DNA from: Bog-473 sp963843365
GTDB lineage: Bacteria > Actinomycetota > Acidimicrobiia > Acidimicrobiales > RAAP-2
Length of the DNA: 64,000 bases
Assembly (NCBI GenBank): GCA_963843365.1
Contig: CAWJKG010000001.1
Location: forward strand, 248,001 to 312,000
Direction of reading: 5' to 3'
Shown: piece after piece, positions 1-9,543 of the stretch
Layout: each line of letters begins with the position of its first letter
How positions within the stretch are numbered: position 1 is the first letter of the stretch
Position numbers and translations under genes: made by a program
Notes under the pieces: model-generated
What the model was told of the DNA's origin: nothing
The model's database searches: none
What the model saw: the letters and a program-made list of their open reading frames with translations, nothing else

Positions 1-603
1 GGTGCCCCGGACGGCGGCCAACCATGCGCTGCACGAGGGGCTTGGGCGCGGTCGGTGACGCCCGGTTGCTGGCGAAGACGGCGGCGGAGGGAGGGGCGGC
101 GGGTGCCGGGGGTGGCCGGTGGTGGGGGCGGCTCGGCGGGGGCGGTACTCGGGGCCGGGGGCGGACTTGGTGGAGGCGGAGCGGACGGCGAGGGCGTCGA
201 CGGCGACGCAGATGACGATCCCGAGGGCGAGCCCCACACGCTGCGCCAGCTCCAGGAGGCCTCGGCCAGGGGCGGTCCCCCGATTCCGAAACCGCGGTAC
301 CCGGTGGTGCGAGCCCCGGGATCGGCGACCGCGGAGCCGGAACCGGCCGTCGCATCCCAGCCCACGGGCTTCGAACCCGACCCGGCCGATCGGGTCGGGG
401 CCCGCAAGAGCACGGGGCTGGGCGCGCCGCTCGGTCCGGTCACGACCGAGGACATCTGGATGTGGGAGGGCGTCCCGCCGGGCCGCGGCCTGATGACCCG
501 GTACAGGCCCGGGGAGTGGCGCTACTACATGGACTACGACCCGGGACCCTGCGTGAAGGAACTGCCCCCGGCCTGGCCACCTGGTCAGGGCCCGGACGCA
601 TGA
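1..603 (+). CDS. C-terminal part of an unrecognised protein upstream of the SCO6880 gene
   Basis: The frame is open from the first base of the window, so the 5' end is missing. It ends in TGA overlapping the ATG of the next gene by four bases (ATGA), which suggests cotranscription with the transfer genes. The first ~60 codons in this frame are rich in Arg and Gly and may be read in the wrong frame. The last ~120 residues look like real protein: a Pro/Ala/Glu-rich linker followed by an aromatic tail with the segments TTEDIWMWEGVPPGRG and PGEWRYYMDYDPGPC. I do not recognise the family. Position suggests a type IV secretion component, but no motif proves it. Confidence 0.45.
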   Translation, partial: GAPDGGQPCAARGAWARSVTPGCWRRRRRREGRRVPGVAGGGGGSAGAVLGAGGGLGGGGADGEGVDGDADDDPEGEPHTLRQLQEASARGGPPIPKPRYPVVRAPGSATAEPEPAVASQPTGFEPDPADRVGARKSTGLGAPLGPVTTEDIWMWEGVPPGRGLMTRYRPGEWRYYMDYDPGPCVKELPPAWPPGQGPDA

Positions 604-2005
604 GCGGCCAAGGGGGGACCCGCTACCGCTTCGGGCCCCGGGAGCGTGGCGGGGCGCTGGCAGGTTGGCGCGCCGGGCAGATCGTGACCGTGGCGGTGGG
701 TCTCGTCTTCGGGGTGCTCGTGCTGCGCTGGGAGCCCAACGCGGTGGGCGTCGCCGCTGCGGTCGGGATCCTGGTGCTGTACGGCGCATTGGCGACCGTG
801 CCGGTGTCGGGACGGACCGGAGACGAGTGGCTGCCCGTCGTCGTCTGCTGGGGTGCGCGTCGCGCGGCCGGCGGCGTACGGGCGTCGGGTCGGGGTCCAG
901 GTCCGGAGTCGGTGCCGGCGGCAGAGTCGGTCCGGGGGCACTGCGCGGCATGCGCCTGTTGCGCACCGAGTGGCAGGACATGGGCGTGGTGCACGACCGT
1001 GCCGGGCGCACGCTCACGGCCGCCCTCCTGCTGCGTGGCGGCAGCTTCGCGTTGCTGGGGGCCGATGAGCAGGATCGCCGCGTGGGGGCGTGGGCGTCCG
1101 TGCTGTCGTCGCTGGCCCGCGAGGGCTCCCCGGTCCATCGCGTCCAGTGGGTGGCGGCGTCCTTTCCCGACGACGGGCAAGGTCTGCGTTCGTACGTCGA
1201 CGCCGAGAGCGTGCCCGGCGCCGCGTCGGCCTGCACCGCCTCCTACGACGCGCTGTTGCACGACATGGACTCGCACACCTGCGCACACGACGTGGTGCTC
1301 GCCCTGCAGGTGCGGTTGACGCGGTCGGTGGAGGTCGGCTGCGCCACACTGGCCCGCGAGGTGGGATCGCTCGTGCGGCAGCTCGGCGATGCCGACCTGC
1401 AGGTCGAGGCGGTCCTGTCGGCGGACGACCTGGCCGCGCAACTCCTCCGGACCTACGAGCCCCAAGGCCGTTCGGCCGCGGCGGCGCCGCCCTTGGACCA
1501 CTGGCCGATGGCCATGGAGGAGTCGTGGTCCCGGGTCCGTGTCGACGGCATGGTGCACGCCACCTTCTGGGTGGCCGAATGGCCGCGTGTCGAGGTCCGG
1601 AGTGACTTCCTCGCGCCGATCCTCCTCGGCTCGGCGCGCGCGACGCTCGCCGTCGTGATGGAACCGCTCGGTCCGGATGCCGCGGTGCGCAAGGTCGAGG
1701 CGTCGCGGACGGCCGACCTGGCCGATGCCGAACTGCGCCGACGCGGTGGCTTCGTCTCGACCGCCCGGCACGCCCGCGAGTCGGAGGTCCTGGCCCGTCG
1801 CGAGGCGGAGTTGGCGGAGGGGCATGCCTCGTTCCGCTACTCCGGCTTCGTCACCGTCTCCGCCGCCGGCGAGGAAGAGCTGGCGGCGGCGTGCGACATG
1901 GTGCAGCACGCGGCGAGCCAGAGCAGGCTGGCCCTCCGTCGGCTCTACGGCGATCAGGCGTCGGCCTACACCTGCACGCTGCCCCTCTGCCGCGGGCTGC
2001 AGTGA
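600..2005 (+). CDS. SCO6880-family protein of an actinobacterial type IV secretion locus (frameshifted)
   Basis: The start is ATG at 600, overlapping the upstream stop. The N-terminus (TRYRFGPRERGGALAGWRAG) is the family hallmark and is followed by two hydrophobic stretches around residues 25-65, expected to be membrane segments. That frame runs to about base 870-880. The rest of the protein continues one base earlier in another frame (LRTEWQDMGVVHDRAG, then REGSPVHRVQWV) to the TGA at 2003-2005. A single-base deletion near 875 explains this, and neither frame hits an early stop there. Total length of ~465 aa fits the family. In related genomes this gene directly precedes VirB4-like and VirD4-like genes; here those partners are 9 kb away at 11050 and 12339. 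The molecular role of SCO6880 proteins is not established; assignment to conjugation-type machinery rests on this conserved neighbourhood. Confidence 0.8.
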
Positions 2006-2009
2006 GGCG

Positions 2010-2537
2010 TCAGGAGGCGGACGGCGAGGCGCAATAGAAGAGCTGGACGGTGTCGTACTGCGGCGGCACCTGCTGCATGACGATGTTCATGGTCGAACAC
2101 GACGCCGCCCAGGGGTGCGCGGCCGTGCTGTAGCCCGAGCTGTGCAGCGATTGCTCGGCGGCGGTGACGTCCTGCCCCACGACGTCAGGAGGTGGCCCCA
2201 GGGCGGTCGTGGCCGTCGATCCCGACGCCGAAGTCAACGCCGAGCCCGAGCCCGACCCCGGCGTCGTCGTCGTGGTCGTGCGCGCACTGTTCGGGTCCGT
2301 GCTCGATGGCGGGGCCGACGCGGGCCGGGCTCCCTTCGAACCGGGTGCGGACTGTGCCGGGACCGTGGTGGTGGGCGTCGCAGCGTCGTGGCGCGACGCC
2401 GGCGGGGCGTGCGCGGGAGCCGACCGGGGTTGCAGAATGCCGGCAACCGCCCGTTTCTGTTGTGCCGTCGCGTCCGGTCCCGCGGCACAGGCGGAAAGGG
2501 CGCCGGCCGCCACCAGGACCACGACCGGGAAGGCCAC
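2010..2537 (-). CDS. Secreted lipoprotein with a C-terminal PASTA-like domain
   Basis: The GTG start at 2537 opens a short hydrophobic signal ending in the lipobox LSAC, so the mature protein is probably lipid-anchored at Cys-17. Residues ~20-112 are a low-complexity Ala/Ser/Thr/Pro linker with a run of six Thr. The last ~60 residues begin PPDVVGQDVTAAEQSLHSSG, which matches the start of PASTA domains; these bind peptidoglycan or muropeptides in other proteins. Two Cys in this domain could form a disulfide. It faces the SCO6880 gene tail to tail with a 4-bp gap. The substrate or partner is unknown. An upstream in-frame start is possible because basic residues continue 5' of the chosen GTG. 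Confidence 0.65.
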   Translation of the reverse strand: MAFPVVVLVAAGALSACAAGPDATAQQKRAVAGILQPRSAPAHAPPASRHDAATPTTTVPAQSAPGSKGARPASAPPSSTDPNSARTTTTTTPGSGSGSALTSASGSTATTALGPPPDVVGQDVTAAEQSLHSSGYSTAAHPWAASCSTMNIVMQQVPPQYDTVQLFYCASPSAS

Positions 2538-2708
2538 TCTTGTTTTGGCTCGGGATCGCGTCGGGCTGCCCTTTCCCTGCGTGTGGCTGGCTCCTGATTC
2601 GGTCAGGGTAGGGCGTCATTCGCCTGAAATTTCTCCTGGCGCCGTAAAGGCCCTGGATCAGCTTCAGTAATTCATCCGGCAGTCACGGACTCACGCCGGT
2701 TCGTTCAC

Positions 2709-2718
2709 TGAATATTCA
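2709..2718. promoter_or_regulatory. 10-bp perfect palindrome TGAATATTCA
   Basis: An AT-rich perfect palindrome in the 264-bp intergenic region between the divergent PASTA lipoprotein and GH26-like genes. It stands out from the surrounding GC-rich DNA and could be an operator. A TAGTGT hexamer just downstream could be a -10 box for the forward gene. Nothing else is recognisable in this gap. Confidence 0.3.
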
Positions 2719-2801
2719 TTGTGCGTCTGTAGTGTCCGCGAGTCCCCTGATTCACGTCGCGAGAGAACGCGACGTCACCCGAGGGAGGAGCGTCTCCCAC
2801 C

Positions 2802-4633
2802 ATGTTCCGGTTGCAACGGTCTCGCATTGCCAGGGCCGCTCTGGCACCGCTCGTGCTCGCGGGGGCGGTGTTGGTCGCGGTCGGCGTGTCCTCCGCCGGC
2901 GGCGGCGCGTCGGGGTCCACGAAGTGCGAACTCCCTCGGCGTCTACGTGGGATACCAATCGCCGACGGGGGTGGCCGCGTTCGGTCGCGCCATCGGCGAG
3001 CAGCCAACCTTTGCCATGGATTTCCTCGACGGCGATTCCTGGTCGGCCCTGGTGAACAACGCCCCCTCGTACATGGCCGCCTGGAAGAGCTCTGGGCTCA
3101 CCATGATCTGGGGCGTCCCGATGCTCCCGTACAACTCCTCGAGCAGCGGCGACACCCTGCAGCAGGGGGCGACGGGCGCGTACAACTCCTACTTCTTGAA
3201 GCTGGCCCAGGACATGGTGGCGGGTGGCGAGGCCGACTCCATCATCCGGATCGGCTGGGAGTTCAACGGCGGCTGGTTCCCGTGGGCCGCCAACGGCCAG
3301 GCGTCAGCGTTCATCGGGTACTGGCAGCAGATCGTCAACACCATGCGATCGGTGCCGGGACAGCAGTTCACCTTCGAGTGGAACCCGACCCTGGGTGACT
3401 CCGGTGTCGGAAACCTGGCCGAGTACTACCCGGGCAGCGCGTACGTCGACTACATCGGGCCGGACGTCTACGACCAGGAATGGGGCTACTACGGCGCGCC
3501 GGGTTGCAGTGGGACGACCTGCCAGCAGGATGCGTTCACCACCATGCTGACGGAGTCGGGCGGCCTGAACTGGTTCGCCAGCTTCGCCGGCCAGGAGGGC
3601 AAGCCGATTGTGTTGCCCGAATGGGGCCTCGGCGCCATTGACCCGACCGATCTGAACGGCACCTACGTGAACGAGGAGCTCGGCGGCGGCGACGATCCGA
3701 CCTTCATCAACGACATGATCGGATGGATGACGGCGCACGACGTCCACGAGGCGAGCTACTGGGACTTCCAGCAGGACGCCATCGGCTCGGTGCCCCTGAG
3801 TGCGGCCGCGTTCCTGGCCGATCTGAGCGGTGCGGTCGCCACGTTGTCCGGGTCGTCCGCGACACCGTCGTCGGGGTCATCGGCGACCGCCACCGGCGCC
3901 GCGACGACCGGGGGAGTGACGTCGAGCTCGGGCGACGCCTCGGCGCCGTCGCTCCAGTCCGTGTTCCCGACGAGCAGCCAGACCGACTCGGCCGTGACCA
4001 TCGAGAGCCCCACGACCCCGGTGGTCACGTCGCGGGCGGCTCACTTCGCCGCGATCGTGTCCACGGTCGCGGCCGGGGCGGCGAGCCCTGCGGGCTCGGT
4101 CGACTGGTCCGTCACCAGCAAGTCCGGTGTGCCCGTTCCATGTCATTCCGGCAGCACCGTCGTGCGCCGCGGTCGACGGGACGACCAAGTGCAATATCGG
4201 CTCGGGGGTCCTGGCGGCCACCGACGGGCCCTACACGGTCTCCGTGTCGTATCCGGGGACATCGAACATCGCAGCCTCCTCGGCTTCGGTGAGCCAGCCG
4301 ATCGCCAAGGCGAACTCGAGGACGAGGATCCGGACCGCGCATGTGATCGCTTCCGGTGCCCCCGCGACGGTCTCGGCCACCGTGCTGGGTCAACCCGCTG
4401 CGGCGGGGACGCCGACAGGGACGGTCACGTTCTCGTTCACGGGTGTCGGCGGCCGGTCGCTCTCCTGCAGCGGGGGCGACACGGTGACGCTCGCGGGCGG
4501 CGCCGCGACCTGCACCACCGGCGCGGCGGCGTCCGCTGGCTCGCCCTACGTCGTCACGGTGTCGGCCACCTACAGCGGAGACGGCACCTTCAACGGCAGT
4601 ACGTCGCCGTCGCGCAGCATCAACGTCCGCTGA
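2802..4633 (+). CDS. Secreted GH26-like glycoside hydrolase with C-terminal Ig-like repeats (two frameshifts)
   Basis: The ATG at 2802 follows a GGAGG ribosome site and encodes a signal peptide (basic start, ~20 hydrophobic residues, Ala-rich cleavage region). The frame shifts by one base near 2921-2926 into the catalytic domain (NSLGVYVGYQSPTG onward). This has both GH26-type acidic residues: the acid/base Glu in RIGWEFNGGWFPW and the nucleophile Glu in PIVLPEWGLG. A Ser/Thr-rich linker follows at ~3860-3950. A second shift near 4150 leads into Ig-like sequence (TGTVTFSFTGVGG, YSGDGTFNGS) ending at the TGA at 4631-4633. GH26 enzymes mostly cut beta-mannans or related glucans outside the cell. 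The substrate here is inferred only from family. The two shifts mean either sequencing indels or a decayed gene; the conserved active site favours indels. Confidence 0.75.
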
Positions 4634-4667
4634 CGGCTCTCAAGCCGTGCGGCGCCCTGCGCTCGGT

Positions 4668-5444
4668 TCAGGAGCTGCTCCTGGTCTTGTGACGACCGGT
4701 GAAGAAGGTCACCGCGAGGCCCAGCGCGAAGGCCAGGAGTGTTCCGAGGAGCGTGAGGCCGAGCGGGCTGTTTATGAAGTGGCCGACCCTTGCCGGCGCG
4801 GACTCGGGCGAGACGACGGCGTCGATGGCCACGTCTTTTTTGTCCAGGGTCACGGGGAACCCGTTCGGCTGCACTGACTGCACGTCGAGGCGGAGCTCAT
4901 AGGTTCCGCTCGCGTTCGGTGTCACGAGCCAGCTCCAGCTGAGCACCGGCCCCTCGTCGAAGTCCTGCTTCGCAGGATCCTGAGGGTTGATGCTGAGCTG
5001 TGGGCCACCGTCCAGCGTCGCCTCGACGTCGCAGGTCGTGGACGCGGGGATGATCGTCGTCGTCGCACCGAGTTGCGCCGGGAGGGTCTGTCCGGCGGCG
5101 GCCAGTTGGATCTCCACCGTCGTCGTTTGCGCCACCGTCATTTTCGCCTTGGGGGGAAACGACAACTGACGCTGCGCCTGGCGCGCCGCCTGTTGGCACT
5201 TTTCGGCTGCGGTCTCCGTGCCGCCGGGAGGGTTGGGAGCACCTGTGTTCCCCGAAGGACCCGTCGGCCCGGTGAAGGGCAGGCTCTGGTCGCTCCCGGA
5301 GACCTTGGCGCCCGACGTCCGGGAGTTCGTTCCGGCGGAGGCGCATGCCGCGAGGCACATCGCCAGCAAGGCCAGGGTGCCGACGACGCCGACGCATCGT
5401 ATGCGTGATGCCCTCCGCCCCGGTTGGACACGATCTGCGCGCAT
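4668..5444 (-). CDS. Putative cell-surface lipoprotein with a C-terminal membrane anchor
   Basis: A 258-aa protein with a basic N-terminus, a hydrophobic signal and a lipobox (CLAAC) around residue 34. A Gly/Pro/Thr-rich segment follows (TGPTGPSGNTG), then a ~140-residue folded region with a Cys pair (EKCQQ and TTCDVEATLDGG). A strong transmembrane helix near the C-terminus ends in a basic tail (TGRHKTRSSS). Having both a lipid-type signal and a C-terminal helix is like several actinobacterial exported membrane-anchored proteins. I do not recognise the family. It lies tail to tail with the GH26-like gene (34-bp gap) and 90 bp downstream of the DUF1275 gene on the same strand. Confidence 0.55.
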   Translation of the reverse strand: MRADRVQPGRRASRIRCVGVVGTLALLAMCLAACASAGTNSRTSGAKVSGSDQSLPFTGPTGPSGNTGAPNPPGGTETAAEKCQQAARQAQRQLSFPPKAKMTVAQTTTVEIQLAAAGQTLPAQLGATTTIIPASTTCDVEATLDGGPQLSINPQDPAKQDFDEGPVLSWSWLVTPNASGTYELRLDVQSVQPNGFPVTLDKKDVAIDAVVSPESAPARVGHFINSPLGLTLLGTLLAFALGLAVTFFTGRHKTRSSS

Positions 5445-5534
5445 GCAGCCCCCTCCCTAAGACCACCTCCGATGCAACCGCAGTGGCAGGGCGGCGTCAA
5501 GTGGGTCTTTTGCGAGCCCGGTCATCGCCCTCGG

Positions 5535-6227
5535 TTACCCATCGGGGCGGCGCTGTGCGTCCGAGCGCATGGCGCGGGAGAAAGAGACGGCACTGACCGC
5601 GACGATCCCGGCGGCGATGCTGAGCGACCAGGTCACCCCGGCGTGCAGCACGAGGACAGCGCCCACCAGCGCGCCGCCGAGGAGGGAGACGACCGAGGTC
5701 ACTCCGAGTCGTGCGTGGGGGTTCGTCCCGCCCGCCAACCGCGAACCAGATGCCAGCGCCGTCATGGTGCTGGTGAGCACCGTGGTGGACATGTCCGGCA
5801 CCTTCATCTGTCGGACGGCCGCGTTGCGCAGGCCGATCGCTCCGGCCACGAGCGCGATGACGGCGAAACGGGCCCCGCCCGAGGCGACGGTCGTGGCCGT
5901 GCCGGCAATGACTGCCGCAATGGCGGTGCAGCCGGTCTCGATCAGCATTGCCACCAGAAGCATGTTCCGGGCCGGACGGATCCGCCGGGCGAGCCGACCC
6001 CCGGCGACGGCGCCGGCGAGAAAGGCCCCGAGTGCGCACAGGCTGGCGGTAACCGAGAACCCGGGCGCGCCCGCGATGGCGAAACCGATCAGCGCCACGT
6101 TGCCGGTCATGTTGGCGGTGAACACGTGCCCCAACCCCAGAAAGCTCACCGCATCGATGAAACCGCTGACGATGGTCAGGGCGGCGAGGGTCGCCACGAG
6201 CGGGAAGGGCGGATCGTCGTCGCTCAT
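5535..6227 (-). CDS. DUF1275 (YoaK-like) integral membrane protein
   Basis: A 230-aa, very hydrophobic protein with about six transmembrane helices. The N-terminal segment VSGFIDAVSFLGLGHVFTAN followed by MTGNVALIGFA is the signature of the DUF1275/YoaK family, and LRNAAVRQMKVPDMSTTVLT is the second conserved block. The family has no agreed function; transport has been suggested. The start is the ATG at 6227. It is one of the cargo genes separating the transfer genes, and nothing in the sequence ties it to conjugation. Confidence 0.85.
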   Translation of the reverse strand: MSDDDPPFPLVATLAALTIVSGFIDAVSFLGLGHVFTANMTGNVALIGFAIAGAPGFSVTASLCALGAFLAGAVAGGRLARRIRPARNMLLVAMLIETGCTAIAAVIAGTATTVASGGARFAVIALVAGAIGLRNAAVRQMKVPDMSTTVLTSTMTALASGSRLAGGTNPHARLGVTSVVSLLGGALVGAVLVLHAGVTWSLSIAAGIVAVSAVSFSRAMRSDAQRRPDG

Positions 6228-6300
6228 GGGCGCGCCACGTGCCGAGGAGCCGAGGTGATGTTCACGATGTCGTCAACGTAACGGAGCACCCCGCGGAGAC

Positions 6301-6538
6301 GGGCGACCGTTCTCCGGGGATGAGGGAGCGCATGCCGCGGGTTCCGGCGCACCAGGTGACGACGCGCAACCTCGGTGCGGCCTACCCGTTCATCGCGGAG
6401 GCTGGGCTCGGCCAGCGAGGCGTGGTCATCGGAGACGACCTGCTGGGCGGGTCATTCGTATTCGATCCCTTCGAGCTCTACGCCGCGGGCGTGGTCAGCA
6501 ACCCCAACATGGTCGGATTCCACAGGACAGATCGGACG
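6301..6538 (+). pseudogene. Truncated, frameshifted copy of the start of the VirB4-like gene at 11050
   Basis: Bases 6301-6538 closely match 11031-11262, including ~19 bases upstream of the start codon. The ATG at 6320 opens MRERMPRVPAHQVTTRNLG, nearly identical to the intact gene's N-terminus, and the match continues through GDDLLGGSFVFDPFELYAAG and SNPNM. At about 6520 there is a 4-base insertion relative to the intact copy, and similarity ends just before where the Walker A motif should start. The frame then runs to a stop at 6602-6604 through unrelated sequence. It cannot encode an ATPase. It is either the scar of a tandem duplication or an older copy displaced by the cargo genes. Confidence 0.85.
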
Positions 6539-6751
6539 ACCCTGAAGGTCAACGGGAGGATCCTGCCTATAGGACACCCAGACGGCGCCGAGCGAGGGGT
6601 ATGAGTGCCAAAGGTGATCGAGTACGGAGCACGGAGCGTCGCTGGCCGGTCACTGAGTCGTCGATCGAGTGACAGCTGACGGTAAAGGGCAGTCGGACGT
6701 GGCTTCCGGCAGGACCGGGCGTCAGCGCAACCCCTATGGCAAACTCCTTCG

Positions 6752-9451
6752 ATGGGAGTGGGTGCTCCGTCGGGGACCGTGACGTTCTTGTTCACCGACA
6801 TCGAGGGGTCCACCCGTCTGTGGCAACACGACGAGGAAGCCATGCGAGCCGCTCTGGAACGCCACGACTCGATCCTGAGGTCGGCAATCGACGGGCACGA
6901 CGGGTACGTGTTCTCGACGGGAGGGGACGGGTTCGCGGCGGCGTTCGCTCGCGCCGGTAACGCGGTGTCGGTTGCGATGGAGGTACAGCGGGATCTGGCT
7001 GCAGAGCCCTGGCCCTCAGGAACCGAGCTCCGAGTGCGGATGGGTCTGCATACCGGCGAGGTGACCGAGCGCGACGGGGACTACTTCGGCACCGCGGTAA
7101 ACCAGGCGGCCCGGTTGATGGCCCTCGGCCACGGTGGACAGGTGTTGTGCTCGGCGGTGACGGCTGGTCTGGCCGGCGGCGAGGTGACCTTCGTCGATTT
7201 GGGCGAGCACCGGCTCCGGGACCTGTCCGGGGCAGAGCAGGTGTTCCAAGTCGGCCCAGGCCGATTCCCGCCGCTGCGGTCGGTCGATGCCGTGCCGACC
7301 AACCTGCCGACGGTGCGAACCGAGCTCATCGGCCGCCGTGACGACATCGCAGCGTTGACCACCTTGGTCGACCGTGTGCAGCTCGTGACCCTGACCGGAG
7401 TCGGGGGGGTGGGCAAGACCCGCCTGGCCCTCGGGGTGGCTGCGGCATCCGCACCGGGGTACGCGGACGGGTGTTGGCTGGTGGAGCTGGCACCGGTGGC
7501 CGATGAAGCCGAAGCGCTCACCGCGGTCGCGACGGCGATTCGGGCCCCGGCAACGGACATCGAGACCCTGGTGGCCTACCTGGTCGATCGGCGGATGCTG
7601 GTGGTGCTCGACAACGCCGAGCACGTACTCGGCGCCGTGGCCGAGCTCGTCGACGCTGTGCTGGGGGACGCGCCAGAGGTGCACGTCGTCGTGACCAGCC
7701 GCGAACCTCTCGGCCTCGACGGGGAGCAGGTGCGCCGTGTCCAGTCCCTCGGTGTCCCGACTGCAGACAGCACGCCGGACGAAGTGGCAGCGACCGCTGC
7801 GGTACGGCTGTTCGTGGAGCGGGCGGCGGCGGTGAGTGACGGGTTCGCCGTGATGCCGGAGAACGTGGACGCCGTGGCGGAGATCTGCCGGCACCTCGAC
7901 GGCATTCCCCTCGCCATCGAACTGGCCGCGGCACGGGTGCGTGCCATGCCTCCGGCCGAGATCGCCGGCCGTCTGGGGGAACGGTTCCGTCTGCTTTCCG
8001 GCGGCTCACGCCGGGCCCAGGAACGCCACCGCACCCTGCTCGCCACCGTCTCGTGGTCGCACGACCTGCTGAGTGACGACGAGAAGGTCGTGTTCCGCCG
8101 TCTGGCCGTGTTCCCGGCCTCCTTCGACCTCGCCGCCGCCGGGGCTGTCGCCGGTGACGGCGCGCGGGACGTGCTCGAGGACGTGGTGCGTCTGGTAGAC
8201 CGCTCCCTGGTCCAGTACGAGCCGGACACGGGGCGCTACCGCCTCCTCGAGACACTCCGGCAGTTCGCGGCCGATCGCCTGGCCGAGGCGGGTGAGACCG
8301 ACGACACCCGTGCCCGGCATGCCGCCCACTTCCTCGGACTGACCGACCGCGTGGCCCCCGAGCTCCTCGACGCCCGCTTCCCCGGCGCCCACCAGGTCCT
8401 GATCGCCGAGCTCGACAACCTGCGGGCAGTGGCGGACTGGTGCGTCGAGGACAATCGCTGGGTCGAGCTCGCCCGCATCGCCCACAACACCTTCTACTTC
8501 CTGGGCGACTCGGCGCCCGTCGACGGCGCGGCCTGGTATCGGCACGTCCTCGACCACGCCGCCGACCTCGACCCCCAGGTTGTCGTCGACGCGTACGGGG
8601 AGCTGGCGTGGCTCTCGGTGAACGGCCTCGGTAACTTCGCCGCCGCCGTCTCCCTCGCCGAACAGAGCCGTGCCCTGGCCGAAAGCGGAGAGTCCGAGGA
8701 ATCTGCCAACGCGTGGCTGGCGCAGGCCATGGTCGCCACGTACACGTCCGCCGGTGACATCGGATTGTGCGAACAGGCATTCAACGTCGCCGAGGCCCGC
8801 CACGACGAGGTCTCCGCCGTGGTCGCGCTGGGGATTCGTTCGCACGCGGAGGTCGACGCCGAGGCCAGCGCAACATGCGCAATCGAGGCGCTGCGTCGGG
8901 CCGAACGGATCGGACACCCGAACCTCATCATGACCGCCGTGAGCACCGCGGCGGGCAGCTACGCCTTCGGTCATGCTGGCCCGGACTTCCACAGGTCGCG
9001 CGCTTTCCTCAGCGGCTTCCACGAAGGGCCGCGTGTCCACACGATCAACTACGCATGGCTCGACATCGAATGGGGAGCAACTCTGGTCGGCTTGCGTGAA
9101 CCGGGCGCGGCTGCACGTCTCGCACCTGCCATTCGGATCGCCGACCAGCACGGTTCCCCTCATGCACTAGAACTCGCGCTGCGACTCCTCGTCATCGCCG
9201 CCGGCGACCGGGGACACTGGAGTGAGGCAGCCACGCTCATCGGCTATGCCGACACGCTGAGCCCACATCGCATCGACAACCCTGGCACCAGCTGGGTGGG
9301 GGTCCGCCTCGACGAGGCCCTGGCCGCCATGCCCGATCGCGCCCGACACGAGCAGACAGGGGCAGCCGCGTCGCGGCGGCAGATCCTCGAGATCGTCAAC
9401 GAGCTCGAAAGCGTCACGGGCGAAGAGGAACGAACCGCCGAGCCGGAATGA
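6752..9451 (+). CDS. Adenylate/guanylate cyclase domain fused to an NB-ARC-type ATPase and helical repeats
   Basis: An 899-aa multidomain signalling protein. Residues ~8-165 form a class III nucleotide cyclase domain with both metal-binding Asp positions (FTDIEGSTRLW and STGGDGF) and the transition-state Asn/Arg pair in AVNQAARL, so it may be active. Residues ~185-500 form a STAND/NB-ARC ATPase with Walker A GVGGVGKT near residue 216, LVVLDNAEHV as Walker B, TSREPLGL, and the GIPLAIELAAARVR block. The rest is a winged-helix-like part and TPR-like helices. The family is a common actinobacterial sensor-regulator type, normally without a recognisable DNA-binding domain. The start is the ATG at 6752. 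It lies between the broken and intact VirB4 copies. The signal sensed is unknown. Confidence 0.85.
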   Translation: MGVGAPSGTVTFLFTDIEGSTRLWQHDEEAMRAALERHDSILRSAIDGHDGYVFSTGGDGFAAAFARAGNAVSVAMEVQRDLAAEPWPSGTELRVRMGLHTGEVTERDGDYFGTAVNQAARLMALGHGGQVLCSAVTAGLAGGEVTFVDLGEHRLRDLSGAEQVFQVGPGRFPPLRSVDAVPTNLPTVRTELIGRRDDIAALTTLVDRVQLVTLTGVGGVGKTRLALGVAAASAPGYADGCWLVELAPVADEAEALTAVATAIRAPATDIETLVAYLVDRRMLVVLDNAEHVLGAVAELVDAVLGDAPEVHVVVTSREPLGLDGEQVRRVQSLGVPTADSTPDEVAATAAVRLFVERAAAVSDGFAVMPENVDAVAEICRHLDGIPLAIELAAARVRAMPPAEIAGRLGERFRLLSGGSRRAQERHRTLLATVSWSHDLLSDDEKVVFRRLAVFPASFDLAAAGAVAGDGARDVLEDVVRLVDRSLVQYEPDTGRYRLLETLRQFAADRLAEAGETDDTRARHAAHFLGLTDRVAPELLDARFPGAHQVLIAELDNLRAVADWCVEDNRWVELARIAHNTFYFLGDSAPVDGAAWYRHVLDHAADLDPQVVVDAYGELAWLSVNGLGNFAAAVSLAEQSRALAESGESEESANAWLAQAMVATYTSAGDIGLCEQAFNVAEARHDEVSAVVALGIRSHAEVDAEASATCAIEALRRAERIGHPNLIMTAVSTAAGSYAFGHAGPDFHRSRAFLSGFHEGPRVHTINYAWLDIEWGATLVGLREPGAAARLAPAIRIADQHGSPHALELALRLLVIAAGDRGHWSEAATLIGYADTLSPHRIDNPGTSWVGVRLDEALAAMPDRARHEQTGAAASRRQILEIVNELESVTGEEERTAEPE

Positions 9452-9543
9452 TCAGCGTCGACACCCACGCGTGCCTCTGTGTTGATAGCGCCAACCGTGA
9501 TGACCGAATGCCCAGTGGACTGACCGACGAGACTGCAGACAAA

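Noticed and set aside
623..1909. 428-aa reverse open frame opposite the SCO6880 gene
   Set aside because: Low-complexity basic sequence with no motif; the forward frames carry the conserved family text.
2802..4633. Programmed frameshifting in the GH26-like gene
   Set aside because: Two shifts without slippery heptamers, and many other genes here show similar shifts; sequence error is simpler.
7518..8780. Long reverse open frame (420 aa) inside the cyclase-ATPase gene
   Set aside because: Arg/Pro-rich composition, no family blocks, and fully inside a well-supported forward gene; a by-product of high GC.
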